Counted from the stretch's first letter, positions 43,046 to 55,699 are shown. The stretch is DNA of 64,000 bases from Tolypeutes matacus (GCA_026826555.1 JAKSZT010054565.1:3155071-3219070); one strand, 5' to 3'. Notes: generated by a model from the sequence alone, not told the origin. Made by a program: numbers and translations.

Positions 43046-45500
43046 TACAAAAGTGGATTTAAAATCCTTATGCTTATAGCTTTTATATAACCATAAACCC
43101 AAGTCACATTTACAAATTAAATACAAACAAAACTATAAAACCAATAAAATTTAAAATAACATTAATATAATGGAAAGGATGATGTTGTTTTGCTGAGACG
43201 AAATCACTACTTACAATAGGAATCTGGACCTGCAAATATGGCCCAGGTTCTTTCCAGAGTGGTAAGATGACAACTTTGGGGGTGGTGGGGGAGATGGTGC
43301 TGACTCAATCCTTTCACTACTTTCCTTCTGTTTGGACAGGACAGGGATTTCTTCTTCCCTTGCCCCTTTCTTCCCTTACCTCACTCCTTTCCTGCTGAAG
43401 AACCAATAAAGAAGAGATGATTTATTGACATTCCACATGAAAGGTATGCTCTCAGAGCTGTCAAGATTAGCAAGAAAAGGCCATTGTCCAGTCTGAAGAA
43501 TCTAAGGTATCTAAAATCTCAATGTAATACAAAATCTGAAAGATAGACCCTGCGGAAATCCTGATGGATGGCACAGGGATGGAAAGAGACCAGGAGAATC
43601 TAGGAGAGAAGAGGGAGGGAGACCACAGAGAAAAGATTCCAAGTGTCTACCTTGGTGACTCTGTATGGATTGGGATGTGACAATGGGAAAAACATAGGCA
43701 TGTTATATGCTACTCTCTGCATTCTTCTGATGACTCCTTGGTCAGTCTTTTAGGGTACATGGCCCCTCTCCCCACTCCAAGGCTGGAGTAATTCAGAGCT
43801 CATACCTCTGTGAACAGAATTCTGTCATTCCAGCTGGACTTTCCTCAGCCCCAGTGCATCCGTTGCATGTGAATGATGCCCCTGTTTAGCCCGATGCCTA
43901 GAAGGCTGTGCTTTGTCACCCACACAATGGATAAACCCAAGCATGGCATGGAAATCGCATGGAAGTTGGTTCCTTAGATGATCTAGAACATATTTTTATT
44001 CTTGATGTTCTTTAGATGGCTTTTCACTGATGTGAAAAATCATCAACAAGAAGCTGTTGACCCTGAGAATATATCAACAGGCTTTGGTTTGGGAAGCTGG
44101 TGGCATGGGGTGGTTACCTGAGGGACTGCTAGCCCCAGAGGCAGCAGATGTGGCGCCACTCACTGTCGGGGTGGCCGCAGGACAGATATGCCACTCCTCT
44201 GGGCCTCAGTTTTCTCATCTGAAAAAATGGTGATATTTCCAAGATGGTGGCGGGGAACAGATGTGACCACAAGATCACATGGAGTGTGACCTGTGTCTTC
44301 CAGGGTGGGTTGCACAGCTGGAAGCTGCATGGTGCTGATGGAGGTGACTGCAGGTGCTCATTCGCTGGGGCTGATCCTCTGGGCTGGGGGTCTGGGGTGG
44401 GGGCAGCTGGAGGGGGCAGAAGGTTTGACTCCTGCTGGGGCCTCCTCCTTTGTGAAGAGCAGGAGACTGATGGGCCTTACCCTAACTGTGATGGTAGATC
44501 CAAGGGCAGGGTCCCTGAGTGATGGCTTGTGCAGAGGGCCTGGGGCAGGACCAGGTAGGAAGCCTAGAGCCCAGGGACTCCCAGAGTCCAGCCTTCCTGC
44601 TGGGCCATTCCCCTGCCAGGTAACTCAGAATAGAATTCTGGGAACTCCCCCTGGCCAGACAAGGGCTGAGGCATGTCTTAGAGCTAGGCGGGAAGAAGCC
44701 TCTGGAAGCTCAGCCTGGCCTTCCTCCCTGGAGACCCCCTTCCAAGGCCCCATGGGCAGGTGTGAGCAGCAGTGGTCTCTTCCAGGGCTTGGGCGCAAGC
44801 GAGGGCTGCGAGTCCACAATGCTGCATGGGCAGGGAGGGGCCCTGCAGGGAAGGAATGTGGGCAGGCAAGATGAGGCTGTGCAGGTGAGTGAGAGCCAGA
44901 ACCAGCTAGGCCGAGGTGGGGGTCTTGCCCTCACAGCAGGAGGCAGCCTGCCTGGCACCCCACCCCTCCCAGTGTGGGCAGAACTGACCGAGGTCCTGGA
45001 CTGAGAGCCTGCATGGCATCCTGTGGCCAGCCCTGCTTGGTGCTCCTCCAACTCTCTGGAGTCCTGGTGGGCTCCACCTGTGGCTCTGATAAGGACTGCT
45101 CATTGCCCCCTGCCAGTCCCCCAGCCTCAGAAGCTTTGCTGTACACAGCTCTGTGCATGTCTGGGTGCAGTGTGCATGCACTTGCCATAGGTTTGTGCAG
45201 TGGGAGGTGATGCAGGAGTGGAAAGACAGGGAACTGTGGCTGGGACACATGCTTGTGTCAGGCGTGATGTGGGGAGTGCCTAAGGATTTGTGCTTACACC
45301 CCTAAAGGAGCCCGATGCTCTTTCCTCTCCCTGCTGGAGTCTCTGCTCCCCCAACCAACAGCTGGTATTTCCCTTGGGAGCCCAGTGGGCCAGCTGTCTG
45401 TCAGTCCATCCACTGGGGGCAGGGGTCCTGCAGAATGGGCTCTCCCAACTCAACCACCCCACTGCCTTCCCTGGGGTGCATGTCAGACCCGATTCAAAAT
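43046..45500. other. Unique DNA, no gene supported
   Basis: 43046-44190 is AT-moderate and unremarkable. A short MIR-like 'gggcctcagttttctcatctgaaaaaatgg' occurs at 44198-44228. 44230-45260 is GC-rich with long overlapping frames (plus 44293-44874, 193 codons) but no recognised domain, signal peptide or clean splice pair. Confidence 0.35.
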
Positions 45501-45529
45501 AGTTTCTGCCACTGGAGCTGGCAGGGCTG

Positions 45530-47560
45530 GAGATTAGCTTGGTGACTCCGGGCCAGTACAACAAATTTACTGTCATTACTGCTTGGTAATTAACGCCCTT
45601 GCTGTCTGCTCCAGGAGCAGATGCAGAGATTTAAGGGAATATTTTAGTCTGAATCTAGTAGCACAGAGAAAAGAGTGGCATGGCAAGGCTGGGCTGCAAT
45701 CGACATATTTACTGTCTGAGTCTGACCATCCACTGAGTGAGCTCTGTTCATTGCTTCAGATGGATAGCTAATCACTCTCTGTTTTTATTATTTCAATTCC
45801 TGTCCTTCATGTGGTTGTGGCGAATTAGCTGGGTGCCATTTTCTAAAATATCAAGCATTTTTATACATTAGGTATAGTGAGTGGCAAATACTTGATGTAA
45901 AGTCTGCAGTTTTACTCCATAACCAGATTGTAAAATATGAACTGAATTAATCATAACTGCGAAGACTAATCGTACATTTTCTCTTATTTTATCTTTAGTG
46001 CCTTTCAGATCATGTTTTAAAACCTTCCATGTCTGGCGTTCGGAACGCGGCGGCAGCTTGGTGGTGGATAGCAGGAGGCAAAGGTCAGACCGGAGGCTGC
46101 GCAAATATTGTGTGCTGGATTTATTGTTTTAATTAAGAGCGTGGCAGTTCATCATAAACTGTTTATGGCGTTTCTGCACAGTGCAGCGTTTTGAAATCAG
46201 CTGTTTTAATGAAAACATAATGTCATATCTGTCAAAGTTCTAAATATTTTGAAAGTGAAATATGGAAACAAGAACTTTAATTCTAGGTTTACTGAGATTA
46301 GCTCATTGAATTGCTTTTAAGTCCCTTAAGAGGGTCACATCATGGGTACCGTGTGGTTTCTCGTAGGTGACTGGGAAAAAAAATTCTGGGAGGTTCTCTA
46401 GCTGGTTATTTAATAGTGAAAACGCAAGTTGAAGGTTAATGTATCGAAAAACAAAACCATTATTGTTGGCGTTGGGATTTTAGATGAAAGATGCAATAAT
46501 GGGCATGCAGAGGCTTTGGTGCCCAGTTGTTTGGGGAGGCCTCGTTGTGCCGAGAGGGAGCTGAGAGCCTCTCAGAACAGGAGAGAAATGGATCCGCCCT
46601 TGTCCTTTTTCAGTCGTGACGCCTCGACATCGCTGTGTTTGCAACTAATTATTTTCAATGACCTCAAAGATGATGGGGTTTCATGGACTTTTCAGGCTGA
46701 GCAGTTTGCAATCCTATAATTTCCTCTCATGGTTGCTGGGCATCTGTGTAGACATTTCAGCCATTCTTGGTTACATTTGTTAAGGAGTCGGATAAAATAT
46801 TTGTCTAATCTGGAAATTGTATTTTTAGCTGTTCTCTCATTGGAAACAGAAATTAAGCTTGTCGTTAATATGCCGGGCCACAGGAGTTGACTGAACAGGG
46901 TAATGTATGTTATATTCTGTCCTATACTTGGTCAAGTTTCATAGATATCGTATTCCACATTATTTTATTAACTTTAATATCTGCACTTCCTATTACCAGA
47001 CATGCCTCTCATTCAAAGCACAGAGGCACAGTTCTCTAATCAGAAGTGACAAGCTATATACTTTCTCTCAGCCATTACTCGGTAGCCTAGAGCAAAGAAC
47101 TCTGTTTCCTTGAAAATGTTTTGAATTGGGTTATTTTTATTGAAGTATTAAAGTAATTCTTCAGATTTTAGGCTATTATTTAAGTACTTTTGGGAGAATA
47201 CAATAACCTCCGGATTCTATAGGCTTTGTTACTTTAACAATCCGAGCAGCTAAATGCATCTTTTTAATGCTGGTTATATAAGTGTCTCAGAACTCATCTG
47301 ACCAGCGGAAGCTAAGAGCATTCAGGTAATTATAGAAAATTAGTAGGCTAAATTAGTTTAGGAAAGCACAAAAGTATAATATTAAAATTGCTCACAAAAT
47401 ATAGGCTCTGCTGGCCAGGTTTTCAGGGACAAATTAGTATTTCTAATTATTTTATGGTTGGGATTTTGTAATTTGGTTGAGAGAGCCAATGGACTGGTTA
47501 AGAAAACTGAATCAGGCAAGGGACAGTATAGTCTGAGAATGGGCCGATGGCTTCAGCAAT
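45530..47560. promoter_or_regulatory. Transposon-free candidate enhancer cluster
   Basis: About 2 kb with no recognisable repeats and poor coding potential, and with homeodomain-like TAATTA/AATTAG words (near 45591, 45824, 46130, 47450), a 'tgcgcaaatattgtg' C/EBP-like word (46098) and a CpG-bearing core at 46035-46105. The texture is that of deeply conserved developmental enhancers. This is inference and depends on cross-species alignment. Confidence 0.3.
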
Positions 47561-48220
47561 AATTCCAATCCTGCTGCCAGGGTCACTTACCACGATGCTG
47601 GAAGAGGCGGCCGTGGGAAGGGCCATTGGAGGGATGTTTTGTAGGATGCTTCTGGTGGTTACAACTTAAGCCACAGGGAGAGTCTTATGAGCTCCTTTCT
47701 GGAAATGGTTCTATTTTACCAAAAGAGAGTTATAAAGGGGAGACCATTCATACACATGCCCTGAACCAAACACTTATTTGGGCACAACCCTATTGCCCTT
47801 TGGACGCCCAGTGATGAGTGCATCACTTTAAGTTTGAGTAGGAGAACTAGACTTCTCTAAGCACCCAGTCCACACCAAGCCAAAGTACTAGGTCCTTGGC
47901 ATGTCATCGTGAGGATTCTTTCTGGCATTGTCCTTCTCTTGTGCCAGCAGACACCTGGCAAAAAGATGCTGTGCGACCAAGGTCAAATTAACAAATGGTA
48001 GAACTAATAAATGACCCCAAATTGAAAGCTAAGACATTTTCACTATGCCATGCAGTCTCCATGTGAACCCAGAGAGAAAAGGGGCCGCCTCATCTCTTCT
48101 TTTTTTTATTTTTATTTTTGGGACCAATGTAGAGATGCCCACAATGCTCACACACAGTCCCACTCAGATGGTGTATTTCAGCATTTTCTGTGCACAAATA
48201 GATGCATCTCCTTCTGTATT
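47561..48220. other. Unique DNA, no gene seen
   Basis: No named repeat or supported frame. Confidence 0.4.
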
Positions 48221-48224
48221 TCTG

Positions 48225-49080
48225 TTTTTTTTTTTTTTAATTTTTAAGATTAATTTTTATTTGCAAATGCTCTATACCCACTACGCAATAACTCCCTCTA
48301 CCTCCCTACCCCTGTTCCCTGGTAACCTCTAATCTACTACTTTCTGTCTCTGAATTTGTTATTTCTGGGTATCTTATATAAGTGACATTATGCAATATAT
48401 TTCCTTATGGGCCTCGCTTATTTCACTTAGCATAATGCGTTCAAGTTTCATCCGTGTTGCAGGCTGTCTCAGAACTTCATTCCTTCTGACGGCAGATTAA
48501 TATTCCAATGTGTGTACATACCATATTTTGCTTTTGTATTCATTTGCTGATGGGCACTTGAATTATTTCCATCTTTTGCCTCTTGTGAATGATGCCTCTG
48601 TGAATACTAGTGTACAAGTATCTATTTGCGTCACTGTTTTCACTCTCTTTGGGTATATACCTATACGTGGAATTGCTCTATATATTACTCAATATTTAAT
48701 TTTTTGAGGACCTGGCACACTATTTTCCACAATGGCTGCACCATTTTACATTCCCACCAACAATGCTCTAGAGTGCCAATTTCTCTTCATCCTTTCCAAA
48801 ACTTATTTTCCATTTTTTAAGTGGGTAAGTGTTATCTCATTGTGTTTTTATTTTCATTGCAGTTTTGATTTGCATTTCCCAAATGGCTTATCATGTTCAA
48901 CAACTTTTCATGTGCTTATTGGCCATTTGCATATCCTCTTTGGAAAAATGTCTGTTCAAGTCCTTTGCCTATTTTAAAATTGGGTTGTTTGTCTTTTTGT
49001 TGTTGAGTTGTAGGAGTTCTTTATATATTTTGGATATTAATCCCTTATCAGATGTGGTTTGCAACTATTTTATCCTTCAT
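48225..49080 (-). mobile_element. 5'-truncated LINE-1 3' end
   Basis: A T-run at 48226-48239, then 'ctctgaatttgttatttctgggtatcttatataagtgacatt', 'cccaccaacaatgctctagag', 'catgtgcttattggccatttgcatatcc' and 'ttctttatatattttggatattaatcccttatcagatg'. This is antisense L1 3' UTR and the ORF2 C-terminus. It stops near 49080. No intact frame. Confidence 0.85.
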
Positions 49081-49990
49081 CTCTTTCATTCTGTCAAGTC
49101 TCAACATGATTTTGTTTGTAACTGATAATTCTAATAACCTGGAGATGATAGGCTGTCAAGATGCTTTTAGGAAGAACAATTTGCAATACAAGATTAAACA
49201 AGAAACAAGAAAACCAGCATTACATCATGGGAAAAATAGCTTGGCCCCATGTCCCTCTCCTATATCCATCAAAATTAGCTTTTGCATGTGAGAAAACTAA
49301 CAGGATTAATCAATGAAGTGCAAGTTTAAGAACCTGCTTGGGAATCTCAGTTGTAAAACATCCTGGGGGATAGCCAGAATTCACAACAACAACAGCAACA
49401 GAATTCTAGCTGCTAGTCTAGGTATTCTGCTGTTGGGCTAAAATAGGTGGAACCTCAGAACTTCTGAAACTCGGTAAGGACAAGTTAAAGAAGTTAAAGC
49501 AAATGTGAAGATGAAAATGCATTAAAGAAGCATGTTTCCGAAGCTCCCAGCTGCATATGGGATAGAACTGGATAGGTTTCACCATGTGGTGACTGCTCTG
49601 GTACTATAGTTCTAGTCATTGAACCAGGACATACCTGCCCCAACATACTGAAATGTTGGCCAAATGGCTGTGGTGGGTATTTCCACTGGTCCATATGTGT
49701 GTGCTGGCAAGGTGCAGTTTACAAATACATAAGGTCTTATATCTATATAGTAACCCTGTTAAACTGGCATTGTTACCCCCATTTTACAGCTGAGGAAATT
49801 AAGTTTCCTCAGTCTCTTCTTAATTCAAGGAGTCCAGTTCAGCAAAGCACAGGGGAGCAAACATATAACACAAGGCAGTTTAAGAAGAATGCTTGCGGGG
49901 ACCATTATCACATGTTCTTTGTGGGGGCTGTCTTCTTTTTCCATTTGGCTCGGCCGTGATTGACTTTGCAAAATGGTTTATCACCTGTAG
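49081..49990. other. Unique DNA with a MIR trace
   Basis: A short antisense MIR-like 'cattgttacccccattttacagctgaggaaatta' lies at 49769-49801. There is no supported gene. Confidence 0.4.
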
Positions 49991-50089
49991 CACACAGAGT
50001 GGTATTCACCAAGCATTCCCTCCTGTTCTCCCAAGTTCCCCAGTCCCTTTGCTAAGAGGGCAGTTGTGCCTTATTTCTGGGTGAAAGTG

Positions 50090-50345
50090 TGGAAGACACC
50101 GTGTAGGTAAGCATGTTTCTCTTTTGTTGCCTCTGCCCTGGCAGTCAGGAGCCCTTGTACTGAGATGCTGGCATCACAAGATCAATATAGTCTGGATCAC
50201 TGAGTCACGTGGAATATGGGACATCTGCCCTGAGAGTCACACTCTTAACAGGTTTTGTGAGAGCAAGAAAGTAACACTTGTTGTTTTAAGCTACTGAGAA
50301 TTAGAGGTTGTTTGTTACAGCAACATAAGCCTATCCTATCCTGAC
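50090..50345 (+). repeat. MLT1-like (ERVL-MaLR) LTR 3' portion
   Basis: The end 'cacttgttgttttaagctactgagaattagaggttgtttgttacagcaacataagcc' is the well-known MLT1 LTR 3' end. The 5' boundary is uncertain. It is an old endogenous retroviral LTR fragment with no genes. Confidence 0.65.
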
Positions 50346-51475
50346 TTACACACTTCTCTAGGCATTCTTTCCAGGCTCAGAAATGGAGTCTCCTCTTCCT
50401 CCTCCTCCTACCTTTTTGGCTTCACATCCTTTTTAGTTTAGCTCAGTGATGACTGACTCTCCATGAAGCCATTTGTGATCTTTGTATTAGGGACGCAGCC
50501 TAAAAATGAATTGCATTGTTTGTGTAGATGTCGCCATTGACTCCTCCTTGCTGAAATTGACTGTAACAAGTGGTCGGAGTTTCCACTGGAGGGTAATTTA
50601 TATTTATTTGAGCTGCCACCAAGTCCTTATTTAGTTTGCATAAACTACCCAGGACAGAAGAGGAATCTCCCTGGACCCTGTTTATCTTGTAAAAGTGGAG
50701 CTTGTTATGGAGGGTGGATCAGTCCTCACGTGGGCCTCCCTCCATCCCTTTTAGCGATGAATAATCAGTCATCAGGAGAGGAGATTAAAAAATAGATTTA
50801 TCGCTATTTCTAAAAGTCAGAACTAGAGCATGAGTAAACACAACAACAGATGTAGAAGAATGTAAGTAGAAACACTATTTTACAATAACATGTACTGAAA
50901 CACATTTATGTACTGGAAACTATGAAAAATAGCTCTCTTTAAATGATTTAACATTTGCTCTTCCTTACATACAGTTGAGTTTCCAGTGGGAGAACAAAGA
51001 CACTCATAGCTCTCTAGGCCCTCATGAAAACCTTCCCTGAAAACCTTCTGGAATGTTCTATGGAGCCAGTGTGGGGTTTGGGAGGAAATAGGGGCTGTCT
51101 CCAGTGCACACGTGTACATGCTGTCTCATCTTTGCACCTCCATCATGCAGGTGGGATCAGTCCTGGAATTCAGAAGAACTCATGTCCACACTGGTAATGA
51201 CATTCCCTTCTGGAAGAAACAGAAAGCATGCCTTCTTGCTTCTGTGATTGTTCTTCTGTGAGAGCTTTGGGTTCAAGCAGGTTCTGGATAACTAATTTCA
51301 GCTGGTGATGGGGATGACACACGTTAGCTGGAAAAGAACTCATTTCACAGCTTTGGCCCCTTTCAAAGGCTTCATCAGATGGGTTGTGTGGTTGGCTGAA
51401 TTGATTATATGGAAAAGAATTTGAAAGAAAAATATCGATTACACGCCCATGTCTAGACAAACTTCAGCGTTTTAG
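50346..51475. other. Unique DNA, no gene seen
   Basis: No repeat recognised. Minus frames at 50880-51119 and 51170-51460 show no known domain. Confidence 0.4.
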
Positions 51476-51479
51476 AAAG

Positions 51480-51616
51480 TGGGTGATATTTGCAGGGTCT
51501 TATAAAATGCATCACTGTGAATGTAATTAATACAACTGAATTATATACTTGAAAGTGATCAAAATGGGAACTTTTATGCTGTATATATGTTACTACAATA
51601 AAAATAATAAAAAAAA
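51480..51616 (+). repeat. LINE-1-like 3' terminal fragment (sense)
   Basis: 'gtgaatgtaattaatacaactgaattatatacttgaaagtgatcaaaatggg' then 'atatgttactacaataaaaataataaaaaaaa' is a frequent L1-type 3' terminus ending in a poly-A tail. Confidence 0.55.
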
Positions 51617-52330
51617 GATTGGTTGGAAGAGTTTTCCCTTGGGTTTTGAGGACACCCCCAAAGACTCTGGGGGTCTGGAGTGGGCAGAGTGAGCCTCTGG
51701 ATTGATAGTGTGGCCCAGAGTTGGTGACAGCTACATGGTGTCACAGTAGCATAGAAATCTAAAGCCAGATGGTCATTCCAACCTGGTCCACACACCAGGG
51801 ATGAGATTCTTTTCCTAGACTTGACCTTTTCTAAATGAAATCAACTGCTAGCTTTTGTTCTGGATGACTATGTAGCCTTTAATTTGGTTCAGTCCAAAGA
51901 TTAGAGAATAAGAAAATGGCATGATTTGGAATAGAGGACAGAATTGAGGATCTGTTCTCAGATGCCTTTGATAAAAATAAATCTCTCTTTTATGTTATCC
52001 AAAGGCGTGGCTTGGATGCTGGACATCTGGTTTTTATGACCCTTTCCCCCAATGGTATGCAACTAGCCAATCCTTTTTTCTTCAAGAAAGTGATTGGAAT
52101 GAAATTTACATGTGATCTCAAATTTCTCCCAGAAAAATAAAGATGGAATTTGCAATATTTGGAAGTGAGAAGTAGAATGTGTGGCTTGTCATCTTTGGTT
52201 TGTGTACACCAAATCACAAATTGTGAACATGCATGTGTGTGTGCGCGCACGTCTGATGCCCAAGCGTAATTGCCTGATTTGGAAATCTGTGACAGAAAAA
52301 TAAAGTCACATCAGTATGCACTCATTTTTG
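51617..52330. other. Unique DNA, no gene seen
   Basis: Contains an alternating TG/CG tract (52231-52251) but no repeat family or coding frame that I can support. Confidence 0.4.
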
Positions 52331-52334
52331 CATA

Positions 52335-53345
52335 TGTTGAATGTCTGGTTTCAGTATTATTGAACTGGCTTCTATCTTTTCTCTTCCGCAGTGGCATTGA
52401 GCAACTTCCATACTAATGCAATATTAAGGACCGCATAATTAGCCACCCTAATAAATTTTTCCAAGATGGATGGGCAATGTTTGGCTTTCTTCAGAGGGAA
52501 ACATTCTTCTATCAGCATTCTGCGGGAAGCTATGGAGAGAACAATGAACAGAAATATCTGGAAATATATTAAGATATATGTGCATATATTGGACGTTAGC
52601 ACCATACACTAAGCATATTGGGAATATGCTTCAAAATATTTCAAACATTGTTGACCTTTGTTATATAATCTTGGGCTCGGGGAAACATATTTGCATAGAC
52701 TTAGCAATATATTGTAAATAACTACATAGGACAGTGTGTATTTTTCCTTAAGATGCAGTATTATAAGCAAGACATTAAATTATGCCTATCAGACAAAGCA
52801 GCCGGATCTCTATATTTTTTTATAGCACATTCTATTGGGAAGACATCCCTGCTTCTAAAAAGCACATGCATTAACGGCCTGATTCATGTGGTGACATGTG
52901 GCATATCCAAATGTGTTATGGATCTCTCAGGAATAAAAACAACATAGCAAAACCATCACCTTGGGATGTTCATTGAGTGAATATTTTACAGACACACTCC
53001 TTTTATATTTATATAATAATTTAGTGTTATGACAATTTTTTTAGCAGAGTTGGCAGTTTTTCTTTTTTATAATGGTATTATATTTGTGAGCCTATTAAGT
53101 GCATATGGGATAAACTACAGAAAAAAGTATTTTTCATAATTCCTCAGGGTGCTTGTAGCAAAAAACCACACATATTGGTTTAGAAAAATGTTAATAAAAG
53201 GTCAAGCAGAACTTTCCAATGCTTACCATGACAGCAATGGCAATTTGGAGGCCTTTTTTGAATTGTATATTGAGGAGACGTGGAGATTTATGGTGCTTCC
53301 GGGAGGTAAACGGCACCTGATGTCCCTTCTGAAATAGAGACTGAC
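52335..53345. promoter_or_regulatory. Candidate conserved non-coding block
   Basis: Repeat-free AT-rich DNA with sequence texture typical of conserved enhancers ('gaccgcataattagccaccctaataaat' at 52429-52456, 'ttgcatagacttagcaatatattg' at 52691-52714). Frames at 52753-52947 and 53149-53337 are short and unrecognised. Inference only. Confidence 0.25.
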
Positions 53346-53935
53346 CCCTTGGCAGGGTTTGTGAGTTTTTAACAAAGAATCACAATAATAAGTTGCCACT
53401 CCCTCCCAATCAGTCTCCCCTCAACAACGAGCCTGAATTTGTCCCGGGCTTGGCCTGGGTCTCCAAGGACCTGCCGGGCTGGGCTCGCTGTGTGGGTATC
53501 ACCGCAGCTGTGCATCTCTCCAGGGTTGGGGGGCTGCCGTGGCCCCCACCAGGAGCCTGGGGAGCACATGGTGAGAACTTGGGATACTTCTCTTTTCTGC
53601 CCCTCCAAACCAGAGGAAAAAAGGGAGGCACGCAGAGGGCTGGGGCAATGCCCTCCTCCCCCCAGGGGGTGCACTGGCTAGGGGCAGCAGGACCAGACCG
53701 CGGGCCTGGAATTCCCTCCCACTCTCACCCTCCTTCCTTGTTTCTTTTGCCATTGGGAGGTCAGGTAAGAAAAGGGAGAAATTCTGTTCTCAATCTTTCT
53801 CTCTCTCTTATTTTCTTCTCTTTCCTTTCAAAGAATTTATAAAAATGCAAATATAGAGCATGGCTATTTGGGGATTTTTATTTAGCAGTTGCCTGCATTT
53901 TAGCATGTTTCAGGCAAATCCATACACTGTGATTC
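53346..53935. other. GC-rich then T/C-rich unique DNA
   Basis: Overlapping frames of 70-149 codons occur on both strands without recognised domains. A TCTC-rich tract spans about 53790-53830. Confidence 0.35.
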
Positions 53936-54335
53936 CGACCGGCCTCAAATTAAACTTCCTCAAAATAGAAATGTTCCCGGTGAAGAAGTGGACGGAAAGC
54001 GGCTGCTTTGGAACGGATCCAGCCTGGCTCCCGAGGGGCGGAAGCCCGGGTACCGAAGTGCCTGAAACAGCAGGACACACCCTCCCACGCCATTTGGCTG
54101 TGGTCCTGGAGAGAAAGCTGGAGAAAAGAACCGCAGCAAAGCGGCCACACGTCTCCCGGCTCTGCTTGATCGTTTGCACGTCTCCACTGCAGCATGTCGG
54201 TCCTTCATTTAATAGGTCTTTTCACGGATAACGGCGGCGAGCTCATCAGAGCCCAGTTCTGACTCCTTCCTGCAGGAAGGCGGGGGCGAGGAGGGTGGCA
54301 GTGGTTCGGTCCAGTGGGGGAGTTTCCCGGGGCTA
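53936..54335. promoter_or_regulatory. CpG-rich patch, island-like
   Basis: I count about 22 CpG sites in the first 305 bp (53936-54240), far above the neighbourhood. Frames are open on both strands (plus 53860-54231, minus 53910-54208), none recognised. It could be a small CpG island, an orphan promoter or an old pseudogene. Confidence 0.35.
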
Positions 54336-54394
54336 GGAACAGAGGCCTCTGAGCAGAGAAAAACAGCTCGCAGCCCGTTTGCAGGGCTATTTCC

Positions 54395-54545
54395 ACCCCG
54401 TGCTCCCTTCCAGTCTTCCCTGGACACCTCTACCCTGTGCCAAGCTCCCAGCGAAGCGCCAGGGACTCCAGGGTTCACGAAGCACGCTGCCCTTGCCCTC
54501 GTGGAGGCAGAGGCTAATCCCACTATGTCCCTAACAAACATTTAG
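54395..54545 (-). repeat. L2-like 3'-end fragment (antisense)
   Basis: 'ctaccctgtgccaagctcccagcgaagcgccagggactccagggttcacgaag' followed by 'gcccttgccctcgtggaggcagagg' follows the antisense L2 order. Confidence 0.5.
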
Positions 54546-54764
54546 TGACAATGGTGGTGAGTGCAATGCAGGGAAAAGAAGTGCCCATGTGTGAAACAGC
54601 AGGGTCAGGGTTAGGGTGAGGCAAGCCAGGCTCATGCTGGGCAAGGCCAGATCCTGTCTGTATTTAAAACTTTAAGATTTTGCTCATCATAGGTTTTTAA
54701 AATTAATTTTGATTTTTTAAAAAACATTGCACTTCTCTTGATTATTGAGTATTTGGTGCCCGGT

Positions 54765-55464
54765 TAATTTTTTTTTTTATTGGAGAGGTTGTAGGGTTAC
54801 AGATGAAGCATGTAGAAAGTACAGAGTTCTCATATATCCCCTCACACATAGTTTTCCCTGTTATTAATGCTTTTATTAGTGTGGTACCTTTGTTACAACT
54901 GATGAAACAATATTATTATAATTATACTCTTAATTGTCATCCATCGTTTACATTAGGGTTCACTGTGTTGTATAGTCCTAAGAGGTTTTTACAAATTTTT
55001 ATTCTGGTAACATCTATGCAACCTAACCTTTCTCATTTTAGTGACTTTCAAATATACAATTCAGTGGTATTGTGCTATCATCACCACCATCCATCACCAA
55101 AATTCTTCCATCACCCTAAATAGAAACTCTGTACCAACTAAGCATTAACTCCTATTCCCTACCCCCACCCCAGCCCCTGGTAACCTGTATTCTAGTTTCT
55201 GACTATGAATTTGCATATTCTAGTTTCTTATTTAATCTAAGTGGAGTCATATAATATTTGTCCTTTTCTTGTCTGGCTTATTTCCCTTATAATGTCTTCA
55301 TGTGTAGGATGTATCAGAACTGCATTCCTTTGTACGGCTAACTAATATCGCATGGTAGGCATATACCACATTTGTTTCGGTTACCCCTTCATTGGCTGAT
55401 GGACACTTGGGTTGCTTCCATCTTTTGGCAATTGTGAACAATGCCCTATGAGCATTGGTGTGGA
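54765..55464 (-). mobile_element. 5'-truncated LINE-1 3' end
   Basis: A T-run at 54769-54778, then 'attggagaggttgtagggttacag', 'tcagtggtattgtgctatcatcaccaccatccatcac', 'cccctggtaacctgtattctag' and 'tggctgatggacacttgggttgcttccatcttttggcaattgtg'. This is antisense L1 3' UTR and the last part of ORF2. It is truncated near 55464. Confidence 0.85.
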
Positions 55465-55480
55465 GCCTCATTAAATTTAT

Positions 55481-55659
55481 TTTATTTTTTTGTATCAATG
55501 TTACAAGTTACTCCATTAATACAAGATAATAACTACAATAACAATAAATCTGGTTTGGTCCATGGTTATACTCCCCCCTTATTTTTGTTCATTCCTCAGT
55601 CTTGAGGGATTTGGGGCGATGTCCTCTCTGCTTCAGGCTGAGAAGGGACTTAGCTTTTA
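55481..55659 (-). mobile_element. Short retrotransposed insertion with 16-bp target-site duplication
   Basis: Flanked by GAGCCTCATTAAATTT (55465-55480) and GAGCCCCATTAAATTT (55660-55675). The insert starts T-rich ('attttatttttttg'), as an antisense retro-insertion should. Its right end ('cagtcttgaggg..cttcaggctgag') resembles words near the end of LINE copy C (30935-30980), so a short LINE 3' end is likely. Confidence 0.65.
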
Positions 55660-55699
55660 TGGAGCCCCATTAAATTTTGCACCTGAGGTTTGTGCTGCA

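Noticed and set aside
44293..44874. 193-codon plus-strand open frame
   Set aside because: GC-rich DNA with few stop codons. Frames are open on both strands, with no domain, signal peptide or splice context.
45407..45423. A CTCF site (CCACTGGGGGCAGG)
   Set aside because: Differs at the usually strict A position of the core. Left out.
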